A stretch of 64,000 nucleotides of DNA from Agrococcus beijingensis (GCF_030758955.1 NZ_CP132360.1:1507069-1571068), one strand, 5' to 3'. Positions 1 to 12,811 are shown, counted from the first letter of the stretch. Numbers and translations: made by a program. Notes: generated by a model from the sequence alone, not told the origin.

Positions 1-1379
1 CCGACGGGCAGGCCGTCGTCGCCGAGCCCCATCGGCAGCCCCATGCCGGGGATGCCGGCGAGGTTGGCCGGGATCGTCGTGATGTCGTTGGCGTACATCG
101 CGAGCGGGTCGTCGAGCTTCTCGCCGAGCTTGAACGCCGTGGTGGGCGCGGCCGGGCTGATGAGGATGTCGGCCTGCTCGAACGCGGCGTCGAAGTCGCG
201 CTGGATGAGCGTGCGCACCTTCTGCGCGGAGCCGTAGTAGGCGTCGTAGTAGCCGGCGGAGAGGGCGTAGGTGCCGAGGATGATGCGGCGCTTCACCTCG
301 GAGCCGAAGCCAGCCTCGCGCGATGCCGCCATGACGTCCTCGACGGTCTGGCCGGGTCGCTCGACGCGCAGGCCGAACCGCACGGAGTCGAAGCGTGCGA
401 GGTTCGACGAGGCCTCCGCCGGGAGGATCAGGTAGTAGGCGGCGACCGAGTACGCGAACGACGGGCACGAGACCTCGACGACGTCAGCACCCGCATCCGT
501 CATGAGCTGCACCGCCTCCTGGAAGCGGGCGTCGACGTCGGCGGCGATGCCGTCGCTGTCGAGCTCCTTGACCACGCCGACCTTCATGCCCTGCAGGCTG
601 CCGGCCGCCGCGCCCTCTCGGGCGGCGGCGGCGAACGACGGCCAGGCGCGGTCGAGGCTGGTGGAGTCGTGCGGGTCGTAGCCGCCGATGACGTCGTGGA
701 TGAGCGCCGAGTCGAGCACGGTGCGCGTGACGGGGCCGACCTGGTCGAGGCTCGACGCCAGCGCGATCGAGCCGTAGCGGCTGACGCCGCCGTAGGTGGG
801 CTTGACGCCGACGGTGCCGGTGACGGATGCGGGCTGGCGGATCGAGCCGCCGGTGTCGGACCCGAGCGCGAAGGGCGCCTCGAACGCGGCCACCGCAGCG
901 GCCGAGCCGCCGCCGGAGCCGCCGGGGATGCGGTCGGTGTCCCAGGGGTTGCGAGTGGGGCCGTAGGCGGAGTGCTCGGTCGACGAGCCCATCGCGAACT
1001 CGTCCATGTTGGTCTTGCCGAGCGGCACGAGGCCCGCGGCCTTCAGGCGCGCGACGGGCGTGGCGTCGTACGGGGGCACCCAGCCCTCGAGGATGCGCGA
1101 GCCCGAGGTCGAGGGCATGCCGATCGTGCAGAGCACATCCTTGATGGCGACCGGCGCTCCGGCGAGCGCGTGCAGCTGCTCGCCCGCGGCGCGGCGCTCG
1201 TCGACGGCGCGCGCCTGGTCGAGCGCGCCGGCGTTGATGTGGAGGAAGGCGTGGATCTCGCCGTCGACCGCGGCGATCCGGTCGAGGTGCGCCTGGGTCG
1301 CCTCGACGCTCGAGACCTCGCCGCTCGTGAGCAGGCCTGCGAGCTCGTGGCCCGCGAGGCGCGTGAGGTCGCCGCTCAC
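1..1379 (-). CDS. gatA: Glutamyl-tRNA(Gln)/aspartyl-tRNA(Asn) amidotransferase subunit A, 3' end cut by window
   Basis: GatA hydrolyses glutamine and delivers the ammonia that converts Glu-tRNA(Gln) (or Asp-tRNA(Asn)) to the amide form in the cytoplasm. The amidase-signature Ser-cisSer-Lys triad is visible: Lys in PVAIKDVL (about residue 80), the Gly/Ser-rich [10 protein letters not shown], and the nucleophile region [11 protein letters not shown]. About 459 residues are present, and the C-terminus lies outside the left edge. The start is GTG (1379-1377), which overlaps the gatC stop as GTGA, so translation is coupled. GatB is not in the window and is presumably next downstream. Confidence 0.96.
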   Translation of the reverse strand, partial: MSGDLTRLAGHELAGLLTSGEVSSVEATQAHLDRIAAVDGEIHAFLHINAGALDQARAVDERRAAGEQLHALAGAPVAIKDVLCTIGMPSTSGSRILEGWVPPYDATPVARLKAAGLVPLGKTNMDEFAMGSSTEHSAYGPTRNPWDTDRIPGGSGGGSAAAVAAFEAPFALGSDTGGSIRQPASVTGTVGVKPTYGGVSRYGSIALASSLDQVGPVTRTVLDSALIHDVIGGYDPHDSTSLDRAWPSFAAAAREGAAAGSLQGMKVGVVKELDSDGIAADVDARFQEAVQLMTDAGADVVEVSCPSFAYSVAAYYLILPAEASSNLARFDSVRFGLRVERPGQTVEDVMAASREAGFGSEVKRRIILGTYALSAGYYDAYYGSAQKVRTLIQRDFDAAFEQADILISPAAPTTAFKLGEKLDDPLAMYANDITTIPANLAGIPGMGLPMGLGDDGLPV

Positions 1380-1675
1380 TGCTCCTCCCCCAGGATCGCC
1401 GAGACGCGGAAGCGCTCGCCGTCGTGGCTGGGGGCGCCGCGCAGCGCCTGCTCGGTGGTCAGCGTGTCGCCCACGATGTCGTCGCGCATGACGTTGGCCA
1501 TCGGCACCGGGTGGCTCGTCGCCGGCACGTCGTCGCCGGCGACCCGGTTGACGGTGGCGATCGCGTCGACGATCTTCGCCAGCTCGCTCGTGAGGCTCGT
1601 CACCTCGTCGTCGGTGAGCGCGATGCGGGCCAGTCCAGCCAGGTGCTGGACCTCCTCGCGGGTGATCTCGGACAT
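1376..1675 (-). CDS. gatC: Glutamyl-tRNA(Gln) amidotransferase subunit C
   Basis: This 99-residue protein has the usual GatC length and the typical opening [20 protein letters not shown], followed by a conserved region around [10 protein letters not shown]. GatC is the small belt subunit that holds GatA and GatB together. The ATG at 1675 has a GAGGAG Shine-Dalgarno (rc of 1680-1685). It is first in the gatC-gatA operon; the stop overlaps the gatA GTG by 4 bp. Confidence 0.96.
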   Translation of the reverse strand: MSEITREEVQHLAGLARIALTDDEVTSLTSELAKIVDAIATVNRVAGDDVPATSHPVPMANVMRDDIVGDTLTTEQALRGAPSHDGERFRVSAILGEEQ

Positions 1676-1707
1676 GCGTCTCCTCGTCGGCTGCGGGGGT
1701 TCGCTCA

Positions 1708-1713
1708 ATCCTA
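1708..1713 (-). promoter_or_regulatory. -10 element for gatCA
   Basis: TAGGAT on the minus strand fits the actinobacterial TAnnnT -10. It would start transcription about 25 nt upstream of gatC, leaving room for the GAGGAG ribosome site. Its first three bases are the TAG stop codon of the upstream DUF218 gene. No clear -35 is seen. Confidence 0.5.
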
Positions 1714-2643
1714 CGGCTGTGCGATCAGGGCCCAGACCGCCAGGGCCTCGAGCAGCACGGCCGCCACGACGCAGCTCCAGCGGTGGTCGGCCGCGATCGC
1801 GAGCGCTTCCCGCACGATCGCGCCCGGCCGGTACGAGGGCCGCGTCCAGGCGCCGACGACCGTGCCGTCGATGCCCGCCTCGGCGAGCAGCCAGGCCGTG
1901 CGGTAGGCGTGATACTCGCTCGTGACCACCGCGAGCGGCAGCTCGGTGACCAGCGACCTCGAGAGCGCGAGGTTCTCGCGGGTGCTCGTCGACCGCTCCT
2001 CGAGATCGATGGCTGCGGCCGGCACACCCAGGTGCTGCTGGAGATGCTCGGCCATCGCCGACGCCTCGGTGCGCACCTCGTCGTTGCCCTGGCCTCCCGA
2101 GACCAGGATGCGGGCGCCGGGTCGGGCATCGAGCGCCTCGCGCCAGAGCTCGGCCCCGCGCTCGACCCGACGGCGCAGCAGCGGGCCGACGGCGCGCCCG
2201 CGCAGGCCCGCGCCCAGGATCAGCACCGTGCCGGGCGCAGGCTCGGCGCGCGAGCGGCGCGCGTAGAGCGCCATCGCCGTCAGCAGCACGGCGAAGGCGA
2301 GGCCCGCGGCCCACAGAGGGAGCGCGAGCAGCAGCAGCGCGCGGGCGACGGCCGGGGCCGGCACAGCCGCGAGCGCGATGCCGGCGGCGAGCAGCAGCAT
2401 GCCCGCGCCGAGCAGCGCGATGAGCACGTCGGTCGCGCGCACCCGCACCAGCCGGGTCAGCACCAGCGCGTGCCAGAGCGAGCCGCCGCCGAGTCCGGCG
2501 GTCGCGATGGCGGCGGCGCTCACCAGCAGCGGCTCGGGCACGGCCGGGGCGAGCACGAGCGCGAGCAGGCAGGTGGCGGCCGTGACGAGCGCGACGGCGC
2601 CGAGCGCGGGGCGGAGCACCCGCATCCGCCGCCCGTCTGCCAC
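1711..2643 (-). CDS. YdcF/ElyC-like DUF218 membrane protein
   Basis: This is a 310-residue protein with about four N-terminal hydrophobic segments (roughly residues 10-125) followed by a DUF218 domain. The domain begins at [11 protein letters not shown] and contains the family-typical [30 protein letters not shown] and [18 protein letters not shown]218 proteins are linked to envelope and peptidoglycan-precursor metabolism, but the reaction here is unknown. The start is taken as GTG at 2643 because a TAGGGT -10 (2656-2651) lies 7 nt before it, implying a leaderless mRNA; ATG at 2625 is the alternative. It is divergent from the LexA-boxed radical SAM gene. Confidence 0.8.
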   Translation of the reverse strand: MADGRRMRVLRPALGAVALVTAATCLLALVLAPAVPEPLLVSAAAIATAGLGGGSLWHALVLTRLVRVRATDVLIALLGAGMLLLAAGIALAAVPAPAVARALLLLALPLWAAGLAFAVLLTAMALYARRSRAEPAPGTVLILGAGLRGRAVGPLLRRRVERGAELWREALDARPGARILVSGGQGNDEVRTEASAMAEHLQQHLGVPAAAIDLEERSTSTRENLALSRSLVTELPLAVVTSEYHAYRTAWLLAEAGIDGTVVGAWTRPSYRPGAIVREALAIAADHRWSCVVAAVLLEALAVWALIAQP

Positions 2644-2650
2644 GCTCAGC

Positions 2651-2656
2651 ACCCTA
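2651..2656 (-). promoter_or_regulatory. -10 element of the DUF218 gene (leaderless)
   Basis: TAGGGT on the minus strand ends 7 nt before the GTG at 2643, so transcription would start at the start codon itself. Confidence 0.55.
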
Positions 2657-2684
2657 CAAGCGGCGCGTCGCGCTTGCGCCGCGA

Positions 2685-2700
2685 TCGAACGTGTGTTCGA
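2685..2700. promoter_or_regulatory. LexA operator (SOS box)
   Basis: TCGAACGTGTGTTCGA is a perfect TCGAAC-N4-GTTCGA palindrome, the consensus LexA site of Actinobacteria. It ends 9 nt before the preferred start of the radical SAM gene (ATG 2710) and overlaps the likely promoter (TCGAAT at 2697-2702, then 7 nt to the ATG). LexA binding here should repress that gene until DNA damage. It also lies about 40 bp upstream of the divergent DUF218 gene. Confidence 0.85.
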
Positions 2701-2709
2701 ATGTCGGGC

Positions 2710-3756
2710 ATGCGATGGGAAGGCCAGACCGCGACGCACATCGACGCCGACGCCCTGCCCGGTCTCGAGGAGCGCGCGAGCGTGCTCGAGTCGTGGCCGA
2801 CGCCGGGCTTCGACGGCATGTCGTTCCTCGAGATCACCGCGAAGAGCGCGCTGAACCACGTGCCGGGCGACGGCTTCATGGGCGGCACGTGGACGATCAA
2901 CCCCTACCGCGGCTGCCAGCACGCGTGCCGCTACTGCTTCGCGCGCAACACCCACACCTATCTCGACCTCGACGCGGGCGCCGACTTCGACTCGCGCATC
3001 GTCGTGAAGGCCAACCTGGTCGACGTGCTGGAGCGCGAGCTCGCCGGGCCGCGGCGCGACGTGCAGGCGGTGCAGCTGGGCACGAACACCGACCCGTATC
3101 AGCGCGCCGAGGGCCGCTACCGGCTCATGCCCGGCGTGCTGCGGGCGCTCGCTCGGCACGGCGCCTCGATCTCGATCCTCACGAAGGGCACGCTGCTGCG
3201 CCGCGACCTGCCGCTCTTGGCCGAGATCGCGAAGGAGGTGCCGGTCTCGGTGGCGATGTCGATCGCGATCTTCGACGACGAGCTGCAGCAGCAGGTGGAG
3301 CCGGGCACCCCGACGACGCGCTCACGGCTCGAGACGGTTCGGGCCGTGCGCGAGGCCGGGCTCGACTGCGCCGTCTTCGCGATGCCGATCCTGCCCGGGC
3401 TCACCGACACCCGCGCGCATCTCGAGGGCGCGTTCGCGGCGATCGCCGAGGCGGGCGCGACGAGCGCGATCGCCAGCGCCCTGCACCTGCGGCCCGGCGC
3501 GCGCGAGTGGTACACGGCCTGGCTGCGGCAGGAGCATCCGGAGCTCGTGCCGCTCTACGGCCGCGTGTACGGGGGCGGCACCTACGCGCATCCGGAGTAC
3601 CGCGCGTGGTTGCGCGAGCGCATCCGCCCGCTCGTGCGCCGCCACCGGCTCGCGCCCGTGCGCACGACCGCGGGCACCGGGCTCGCCGCTCCCCCGCCGC
3701 GCGCGCGGCAGCTGCCGTCGACGAGCGAGCCGCTGCCGGCGACGACGCTGTTCTGA
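2710..3756 (+). CDS. Rv2578c-family radical SAM protein (spore photoproduct lyase-like)
   Basis: This 348-residue protein has the radical SAM cysteine motif CQHACRYC (CxxxCxxC) inside NPYRGCQHACRYCFARNTHT. The family resembles the SPL superfamily; its substrate is unknown. Two in-frame ATGs exist (2701 and 2710). The second is preferred because the product then begins MRWEGQ, as I recall for relatives, and because TCGAAT lies 7 nt upstream. A perfect LexA box overlaps the promoter, so a DNA-damage-induced role is inferred. As I recall, Rv2578c is also listed among LexA-box genes in Mycobacterium tuberculosis. Its stop lies 2 bp from the convergent vapC stop. Confidence 0.88.
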   Translation: MRWEGQTATHIDADALPGLEERASVLESWPTPGFDGMSFLEITAKSALNHVPGDGFMGGTWTINPYRGCQHACRYCFARNTHTYLDLDAGADFDSRIVVKANLVDVLERELAGPRRDVQAVQLGTNTDPYQRAEGRYRLMPGVLRALARHGASISILTKGTLLRRDLPLLAEIAKEVPVSVAMSIAIFDDELQQQVEPGTPTTRSRLETVRAVREAGLDCAVFAMPILPGLTDTRAHLEGAFAAIAEAGATSAIASALHLRPGAREWYTAWLRQEHPELVPLYGRVYGGGTYAHPEYRAWLRERIRPLVRRHRLAPVRTTAGTGLAAPPPRARQLPSTSEPLPATTLF

Positions 3757-3758
3757 GC

Positions 3759-4166
3759 TCAGACCTCGTGCGCGCGCAGTCCCCTGTGGCGCGCCGCTCT
3801 CGCGACCGCACGGTCGGTCGTCGCGAGCTGGGCACCGAGAAGCTCTGCAGTGTGCACCACGACCGCGTCGGGCATTCGGAGGCCCGTTTCACTGCGGATG
3901 GTCGCGATCGCCGCCGCGCCGTCCGCAGAGAGCGCGATTCGTGCCACACCGAGCTGTTCGATAGCCCGCTCGGCGCGGCTCAGGATGCCTCTGCTGGCCG
4001 GGTGCGCGAGACATTCAGCGATCGTCAGCACACTCGCAGCCAGCGGCGCGGGCGCGAGACTGTTGAGGAGCTCCTCGGTTCGTGCGTGCAGCGCGTCATC
4101 CCCGTCGAGGTGCGCGATGATCACGCCGGCGTCGAGCACGACCACCGCCGGAGAGGCTTGGCTCAC
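3759..4166 (-). CDS. vapC: VapC-type PIN-domain toxin
   Basis: This is a 135-residue PIN-domain protein. The acidic metal-binding residues expected of a PIN nuclease are present: Asp in VVLDAGVII, Glu in LTIAECLAH, Asp in RMPDAVVVHTAEL and Asp in LATTDRAVA. VapC toxins cleave specific RNAs when not neutralised. The start is set at GTG 4166, which overlaps the antitoxin stop as GTGA; an ATG at 4175 is also possible. It is co-transcribed with the small gene upstream. The target RNA cannot be inferred. Confidence 0.88.
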   Translation of the reverse strand: MSQASPAVVVLDAGVIIAHLDGDDALHARTEELLNSLAPAPLAASVLTIAECLAHPASRGILSRAERAIEQLGVARIALSADGAAAIATIRSETGLRMPDAVVVHTAELLGAQLATTDRAVARAARHRGLRAHEV

Positions 4167-4432
4167 GCGGGCCACTCCGCACGCAGACGCTCGCGTTCGC
4201 CGGGCTCGTACACGCCGGAGAGCGCGCCCGCAGTCGTACGGATTGCCTCGAGTCGCTCGGCGATCGCCTGCTCGACGGCGCTCTCAGCGTGTTCTGCGCC
4301 ACGTTCGATGAGCTTGCGCAGCAGCGCCGGCCGGTCGTCGCGCAGTTCGGGCCAGGCGCGAGCCGCGATGTCGAGCGCGTGCTCGATCGCCTCGGTCTCC
4401 GTGATGGAATGTCGCGGCCTTGTCGTCGGCAT
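4163..4432 (-). CDS. vapB: VapB-like antitoxin of the vapBC pair
   Basis: This 89-residue protein lies directly upstream of, and overlaps, the PIN toxin gene. Its N-terminal half (RPRHSITETEAIEHALDIAA) looks like a ribbon-helix-helix DNA-binding segment, and the C-terminal tail (YEPGERERLRAEWPA) would contact the toxin. The assignment rests mainly on position, size and coupling. The ATG at 4432 follows TACACT by 6 nt, so the transcript is probably leaderless and probably autorepressed at this promoter. Confidence 0.8.
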   Translation of the reverse strand: MPTTRPRHSITETEAIEHALDIAARAWPELRDDRPALLRKLIERGAEHAESAVEQAIAERLEAIRTTAGALSGVYEPGERERLRAEWPA

Positions 4433-4438
4433 GGCTTG

Positions 4439-4444
4439 AGTGTA
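4439..4444 (-). promoter_or_regulatory. -10 element of vapBC (leaderless)
   Basis: TACACT on the minus strand is followed by 6 nt and then the vapB ATG at 4432. Confidence 0.5.
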
Positions 4445-4490
4445 GCACCGGCCACTCGGTGCAGCACTGACCCTGTGGCGCCTGGGCCGG

Positions 4491-8068
<3,578 letters not shown>

Positions 8069-8206
8069 CTATGCGTGGGCTGTCCGTCCGGCCAGGATTC
8101 CCGATCACCGACCCAATCCGTCTCGACCAGGGCTCCGAACCCCGTACGACACCCAAGGCGCCACCCCGGCGCGAGGCCCGCAACGGCCATCACACAAGGA
8201 GGAGTC

Positions 8207-8617
8207 ATGACTCAGTCCCCCAACCGGCTCGTCGCCACGATCTTCGGCGCGGTCTACCTGCTGGTCGGCGTGCTCGGCCTCTTCGTCGCCGGCGGCAACT
8301 TCGCCGGCCAAGAGGGCGGCCTGCTGCTCGGCATCTTCCAGGTCAACCACCTGCACAACATCGCCCACCTGCTCATCGGCGGCGCCCTGCTCGCCGCCGG
8401 CCTGCGCAGCACCCCCGCTGCCAAGAGCGTCAACATCGCCGTCGGCGCCGTCTACCTGCTGCTCGGCATCGTCGGGTTCTTCCTGGTCGGCACCGCGCTG
8501 AACATCCTGGCCCTCAACACCCCCGACCACATCCTGCACCTCGCCTCGGCCATCGTGCTGCTCGGCACCGGCCTGGCGCTCGACCGCAGCGCGAGCACGT
8601 CGCGCGCTGCGATCTAG
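8207..8617 (+). CDS. DUF4383 family small membrane protein
   Basis: This 136-residue protein has four hydrophobic segments and the DUF4383 pattern (FGAVYLLVGVLGLF, FQVNHLHNIAHLLIGG, NTPDHILHLASAIVLL). The His-rich loop motifs HNIAHL and DHILHL are conserved in the family, whose function is unknown. A strong AAGGAGGA (8197-8204) precedes the ATG. An uncharacterised membrane protein gene follows after 8 bp, so the two probably form an operon. The 189 bp upstream separates it from ligA. Confidence 0.85.
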   Translation: MTQSPNRLVATIFGAVYLLVGVLGLFVAGGNFAGQEGGLLLGIFQVNHLHNIAHLLIGGALLAAGLRSTPAAKSVNIAVGAVYLLLGIVGFFLVGTALNILALNTPDHILHLASAIVLLGTGLALDRSASTSRAAI

Positions 8618-8625
8618 GGGGACGC

Positions 8626-9117
8626 ATGGATGCGCTGACGCGGGTCTGGGGGGCCGTGGCAGCGCTCGGCGCGGCGCTCATCGCTCTGGCGGTGGGCGCC
8701 GCGGCCACGCCCTGGGTCGCGGTGCCGCTGCTGGCAGCGGGCGTGGCGCAGGCGGTCGTCGGCGTCATCGCCCTGCAGGGACGCCGCTGGCCCTCGGTCG
8801 CGGTGCTGACGCCTATGCTCGTGCCCACCGTGGTCTGGCTGGCCGCGCTCCTCGCCGTGCCCGAGACGGCCGCGGCGCTGCCCATGGCGCCGCTGCTGGC
8901 CGAGACCGTGCTGGCGCTCGGCGCCGGTGCGCTGCTGCTCCTGCGGCGGCCGAGCGACGCCGAGCCCAAGCCGCTCGCGACCGTGCTCGGCCTGCTGAGC
9001 GCTGCGGCGGTCGTGGCGACCGTGGCCACCACGGCCCTCGCCGGCACGAACGCGGGCGCCTTCGCCGTGCCGCACGGCGAGCACGGCCTGACGGTCCAGG
9101 AGCACAGCGGGCACTGA
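8626..9117 (+). CDS. Uncharacterised membrane protein
   Basis: This is a 163-residue protein with four or five predicted membrane segments and no recognised domain. It starts MDALTRVWGAVAALG and ends in a short His-containing tail (HGEHGLTVQEHSGH). The start lies 8 bp after the DUF4383 stop with GGGG nearby, so co-expression is likely. It converges on mnmA with a 15-bp gap. Confidence 0.7.
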   Translation: MDALTRVWGAVAALGAALIALAVGAAATPWVAVPLLAAGVAQAVVGVIALQGRRWPSVAVLTPMLVPTVVWLAALLAVPETAAALPMAPLLAETVLALGAGALLLLRRPSDAEPKPLATVLGLLSAAAVVATVATTALAGTNAGAFAVPHGEHGLTVQEHSGH

Positions 9118-9132
9118 GCCCGCGAGCACCGA

Positions 9133-10254
9133 TCAGGCCGCGATCACGTCGGCTACCACCGTGCGGTCGATGGTGCACTGCCCCAGCACGCGCGTGCCGA
9201 GGTACAGCACCGCCGACTGGCCGGTCGCGACGCCGGTGAGCGGCTCGTCGGCGTCGATGACGAGCTCGTCGCCCTGCATGCGGGCGCGCGCGGGCACCGG
9301 GTCGGCGTGGGCGCGGATCTGCACCTCGACCTCGAGCCCGTCGCCGCTGGCGTCGTCTCCGACGAGGGCCGGATGCGGTGCCCCGGCATGGGAGATGCGG
9401 CTGCCGGCGAGGCGCGACACCGCGAGCGCCTCCTTCGGCCCCACCACGATCTCGCGCGTCGCGGGCTTCACCTCGAGCACGAAGCGCGGGCGACCGTCGG
9501 GCGACGGCACCCCGAGCGACAGCCCGCGGCGCTGGCCGACCGTGAAGCCGTGCACGCCGTCGTGGCTGCCGACGACGGCGCCGTCGCGGTCGACGATCTC
9601 GCCCGGATCGCTGCCCAGCCGCTCGGCCAGGAACCCGCGGGTGTCCCCGTCGGGGATGAAGCAGATGTCGTGGCTGTCGGGCTTCTGCGCCAGCAGGAAG
9701 CCGCGCTCGGCCGCCTCGGCGCGCACCTCGGCCTTCGAGGGGGTGTCGGCGAGCGGGAACCAGCAGTGCGCGAGCTGCGACGCGGTGAGCACGCCCAGCA
9801 CATAGGACTGGTCCTTCGCCCAGTCGGCGGCCCGGTGCAGCTGGGGCCCCTCGGCGGTGTGCTCGACACGCGCGTAGTGGCCGGTGACGACGCGGTCGAA
9901 GCCGAGCCCGATGGCCCGGTCGAGCAGCGCCTCGAACTTGATCTTCTCGTTGCACCGCAGGCACGGGTTGGGGGTGCGGCCGGCGGCGTACTCGTCGACG
10001 AAGTCCTGCACCACGTCGCCGTGGAAGCGCTCGGAGAAGTCCCAGACGTAGAAGGGGATGCCGAGCCGGTCGGCGACGCGGCGGGCATCCATGGCGTCCT
10101 CGACGGTGCAGCAGCCGCGGCTGCCCGTGCGGAGCGTGCCGGGCATGCGGCTGAGCGCCAGGTGCACGCCGACGACCTCGTGCCCGGCGTCGACGGCGCG
10201 CGCGGCCGCGACGGCCGAGTCGACGCCCCCCGACATGGCTGCCAGCACCTTCAT
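9133..10254 (-). CDS. mnmA: tRNA-specific 2-thiouridylase MnmA
   Basis: MnmA adenylates and thiolates U34 of tRNA(Lys/Glu/Gln). The PP-loop SGGVDS (residues 8-13) opens the protein; the catalytic cysteine pair is in [12 protein letters not shown] and [12 protein letters not shown]. The length of 373 residues is normal. ATG 10254 is chosen because GGGAGG lies 5-6 nt upstream; an in-frame GTG at 10260 is less suited. The sulfur donor would be the cysteine desulfurase at 11664-12791, reflecting the usual actinobacterial iscS-mnmA-ligA-gatCA neighbourhood, here split by two plus-strand genes. Confidence 0.96.
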   Translation of the reverse strand: MKVLAAMSGGVDSAVAAARAVDAGHEVVGVHLALSRMPGTLRTGSRGCCTVEDAMDARRVADRLGIPFYVWDFSERFHGDVVQDFVDEYAAGRTPNPCLRCNEKIKFEALLDRAIGLGFDRVVTGHYARVEHTAEGPQLHRAADWAKDQSYVLGVLTASQLAHCWFPLADTPSKAEVRAEAAERGFLLAQKPDSHDICFIPDGDTRGFLAERLGSDPGEIVDRDGAVVGSHDGVHGFTVGQRRGLSLGVPSPDGRPRFVLEVKPATREIVVGPKEALAVSRLAGSRISHAGAPHPALVGDDASGDGLEVEVQIRAHADPVPARARMQGDELVIDADEPLTGVATGQSAVLYLGTRVLGQCTIDRTVVADVIAA

Positions 10255-10324
10255 GCGCACCTCCCGACTGATCAGGGTACCGACTCAGCCCGGATGGCTC
10301 AGGCCCGTGTGCGAGGGTGCCGAC

Positions 10325-11107
10325 GTGAGCGCTCGGTCCACGACGCCGCCGCGCGTCTCCGTCGTCATCCCCGTGCGCGATGACGCTCGAGCACTCCGCG
10401 CGTGCCTCCGCAGGCTCGCTGCGCAGACCGTCGCCCCGTTCGAGGTGATCGTCGTCGACAACGGCAGCCGCGACGACAGCATCGACGTGGCGCGCGCGGC
10501 CGGGGCGACGGTGCTCGAGGAGCCGCGGCCGGGCATCCCGGCGACGGCCGCTCGCGGCTACGACGCGGCGGCCGGCGAGGTGATCGCGCGCTGCGACGCC
10601 GACTCGCTGGTGCCGCGCGACTGGATCGAGCGCATCGCGGCCGCGTTCGCGGCCGACGACGCGCTCGACGCCCTGACCGGGCCGGGCAGGTTCCACGACC
10701 TGCCGCGGCCCTGGGCAGGGCTCGCGAGCGCCGCCTATGCGCTCGGCGTCTTCGGCGTCGCAGGGGCCGCGGTCGCGAACGTGCCCGTGTGGGGCTCCAA
10801 CATGGCGCTGCGACGCTCGGCCTGGCTGGCGATCGCCGACCGCGTGCCGCGCGACGACCCGCAGCTGCACGACGACCTCGACGTGTCGATGCGGCTCGGT
10901 CCCGACGCTCGCGTGCGCCTCGACCCCAGGCTGCGGGTGCGCGCGCAGGGCCGCATGTTCCGCAGCCGGGCCGACGTGCGCCGCCGCTTCTCGGTCGCCA
11001 TGCGCACCTTCCGGCGCGGCTGGGCCGACGAGGGCTCGCCGGGCCGCCGCTGGCTGCGCAGGCTCGGGCAGCCGCGGCCGCGGCCGCGGCGGCGGGGCCG
11101 GCGATGA
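10325..11107 (+). CDS. Family 2 glycosyltransferase
   Basis: This 260-residue protein has the GT-A fold N-terminus VSVVIPVRDDARALRACL, the nucleotide-binding VVDNGSRDDS and a metal-binding CDADSLVP in place of the classic DxD. The acceptor and product cannot be deduced. GTG 10325 is chosen with GAGGG a few bases upstream; an in-frame GTG at 10307 is possible. The C-terminus is very Arg-rich. The stop overlaps the next ATG as ATGA. Confidence 0.82.
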   Translation: MSARSTTPPRVSVVIPVRDDARALRACLRRLAAQTVAPFEVIVVDNGSRDDSIDVARAAGATVLEEPRPGIPATAARGYDAAAGEVIARCDADSLVPRDWIERIAAAFAADDALDALTGPGRFHDLPRPWAGLASAAYALGVFGVAGAAVANVPVWGSNMALRRSAWLAIADRVPRDDPQLHDDLDVSMRLGPDARVRLDPRLRVRAQGRMFRSRADVRRRFSVAMRTFRRGWADEGSPGRRWLRRLGQPRPRPRRRGRR

Positions 11108-11667
11108 CCGAGCCGTTCGGGCCTCGGCGCTGGCTGATCGCCGACGCGGTGCGGGTGCTCGGCGCGCTGTCGGTGCCGCTCGCCTGGGCGCTGGTCGACG
11201 CCACGGCGGCCGCGGTGCTGCTGCTCGTGCTCGGCGGCGCCGTGGTGGCCCGCACGGCGCGGCTGCCGCAGCCGGTCGACACGGCCGTGCAGCTCGTGCT
11301 GCTCGCCGCGGGCTGGTTCGCGGCGCTCGGCGCCTACGACGCCATCCCGGGGCTCGACCTCGCCACCCACGTCGCGGCGGGCGCGGCGCTCGGCCTGCTC
11401 GCCCGGGCGCTGCTGCTGCGCGCCCGGCTGCTGCCCGACGGCCGCGGTCGCTGCCGCGCCACCGCCCGCATCCTGCACACGACCACGGCGGTCATCGCGC
11501 TGGGCCTCCTCTGGGAGCTCGGCGAGTGGGCGGGCCACATCGGCGTCTCGAGCGCGATCGGCGTCGGCTACGAGGACACGCTGAGCGACCTGGTCGCCGA
11601 CCTGGTCGGCGCCGCGGTGGCGGTGTCGGCGTGGGAGCTCGTCGCGCGGCGCCGTCGAGCGAGCTAG
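11104..11667 (+). CDS. DUF2238/YjdF-like membrane protein
   Basis: This 187-residue protein has about five hydrophobic segments and the pattern LLWELGEWAGHIG ... YEDTLSDLVADLVGA, resembling the conserved E-W and DTxxD motifs of the YjdF (DUF2238) family. Function unknown. It overlaps the glycosyltransferase by 4 bp and is probably co-translated with it. It converges on the cysteine desulfurase, overlapping its stop by 4 bp. Confidence 0.65.
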   Translation: MTEPFGPRRWLIADAVRVLGALSVPLAWALVDATAAAVLLLVLGGAVVARTARLPQPVDTAVQLVLLAAGWFAALGAYDAIPGLDLATHVAAGAALGLLARALLLRARLLPDGRGRCRATARILHTTTAVIALGLLWELGEWAGHIGVSSAIGVGYEDTLSDLVADLVGAAVAVSAWELVARRRRAS

Positions 11668-12791
11668 AGCGAGCGTGCCCGCGCGATCGCCGTCGGCAGC
11701 GCGGCGAGCAGCACGTCGACCTCGGCGGCGGTCGTCGTGCGGCCGAGCGAGAGGCGCAGCGGCGCGACGCCCTCGAGGCCGCACGCGCGCACCACGTGCG
11801 ACTCGCGCGACACCCCGGCCGAGCAGGCCGAGCCGTTCGAGACGGCGAAGCCGCCCTCGTCGAGCAGGAACTGCAGCGCCTCGCCCTGCGCCCCCTCGAC
11901 CACCAGGTGCGCGATGTGCGGCAGCCGCTCCTCGGCGGCCAGCAGCCGCACCCCCGGAAGGGGTGCGACGGCCGTGCGGATGCGCTCCGTCAAGCCGTGC
12001 AGGCGCGTCGCCTCGGTCTCGAGCTCGGCGAGCGCCTCCTCGGCGGCGAGCGCGAACAGCGACGCCCCGAGCGCATCCTGCGTGCCGGAGCGGAGCCCTC
12101 GCTGCTGCCCGCCCCCGTGGTGCAGCGCCTCCAGCCGCGCGTCGCGGCGCACGACGAGCGCACCGACGCCATGGGGGCCGCCGATCTTGTGGCTCGCGAC
12201 GCTCAGGAGCGAGGCGCCGGTCTCGGCGAACCGCAGCGGCAGGTGCCCGAACGCGCCTACGGCGTCGAGGTGCAGGGGCACGCCCGCGCGAGCGGACGCA
12301 TCCGCCACCGCCTGCACCGGCTGCAGCGACCCGACCTCGTTGCTGGCGACCAGCATCGTCGCGACGGCAGCGCCCGGCAGCGCGGCGGCGAACGCCTCGG
12401 CGTCGGTCACGGCGCGGCCGTCGACCGGGATCCAGCGCGGCTCGGCCCCCTGCCGCGCGAGCCACTCGACCGCGTCGAGTGTCGCGTGATGCTCGGCGAC
12501 CGGCACGACGAGCGCACCGGGGCCGTCGGCGCCGCCGGCTGCGCGCGCCGCCCACCAGGTGCCCTTCAGCGCCAGGTTGATCGACTCGGTGCCGCCGGAG
12601 GTGAGCACGATCTCGGTCGGGTGCGCGCCCAGGGCTGCGGCGAGGCGCTCGCGCGCGTCCTCGAGGACGGCGCGGGCACGCTGGCCCTCGCGGTGCGTCG
12701 ACGCGGGATTGGCCAGCGGCGCCGCCGTCGCGAGCGCGCGGCGCACCGAATCCCGCATGGGGGTCGCCGCGGCGTGATCGAACTGGTGCAC
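11664..12791 (-). CDS. Cysteine desulfurase (IscS/NifS class)
   Basis: This 375-residue PLP enzyme converts cysteine to alanine plus a protein persulfide. The N-terminus HQFDHAAATPM is typical of the family; HHATLDAVEWL carries the cofactor-stacking His; the PLP lysine is in SVASHKIGGPHG; the sulfur-carrying cysteine is in NGSACSAGV. GTG 12791 is the only start that keeps the N-terminal motif. TAGGGT ends 8 nt upstream, so it is probably leaderless from a promoter shared with glgX. It is the likely sulfur source for MnmA. Confidence 0.93.
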   Translation of the reverse strand: MHQFDHAAATPMRDSVRRALATAAPLANPASTHREGQRARAVLEDARERLAAALGAHPTEIVLTSGGTESINLALKGTWWAARAAGGADGPGALVVPVAEHHATLDAVEWLARQGAEPRWIPVDGRAVTDAEAFAAALPGAAVATMLVASNEVGSLQPVQAVADASARAGVPLHLDAVGAFGHLPLRFAETGASLLSVASHKIGGPHGVGALVVRRDARLEALHHGGGQQRGLRSGTQDALGASLFALAAEEALAELETEATRLHGLTERIRTAVAPLPGVRLLAAEERLPHIAHLVVEGAQGEALQFLLDEGGFAVSNGSACSAGVSRESHVVRACGLEGVAPLRLSLGRTTTAAEVDVLLAALPTAIARARSL

Positions 12792-12798
12792 GCTCCCC

Positions 12799-12805
12799 TA
12801 CCCTA
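12799..12805. promoter_or_regulatory. Symmetric bidirectional -10 between cysteine desulfurase and glgX
   Basis: The 7 bp TACCCTA reads as a TAnnnT -10 on both strands: TACCCT (12799-12804) is 7 nt before the glgX GTG at 12812, and TAGGGT (12805-12800, minus) is 8 nt before the desulfurase GTG at 12791. The entire intergenic region is only 20 bp. Confidence 0.65.
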
Positions 12806-12811
12806 GAGCGC

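Noticed and set aside
1783..2700. Plus-strand reading frame extending upstream of the radical SAM gene
   Set aside because: It is antisense to the DUF218 gene, crosses the LexA box, and lacks a start signal. The radical SAM family begins at 2701/2710.
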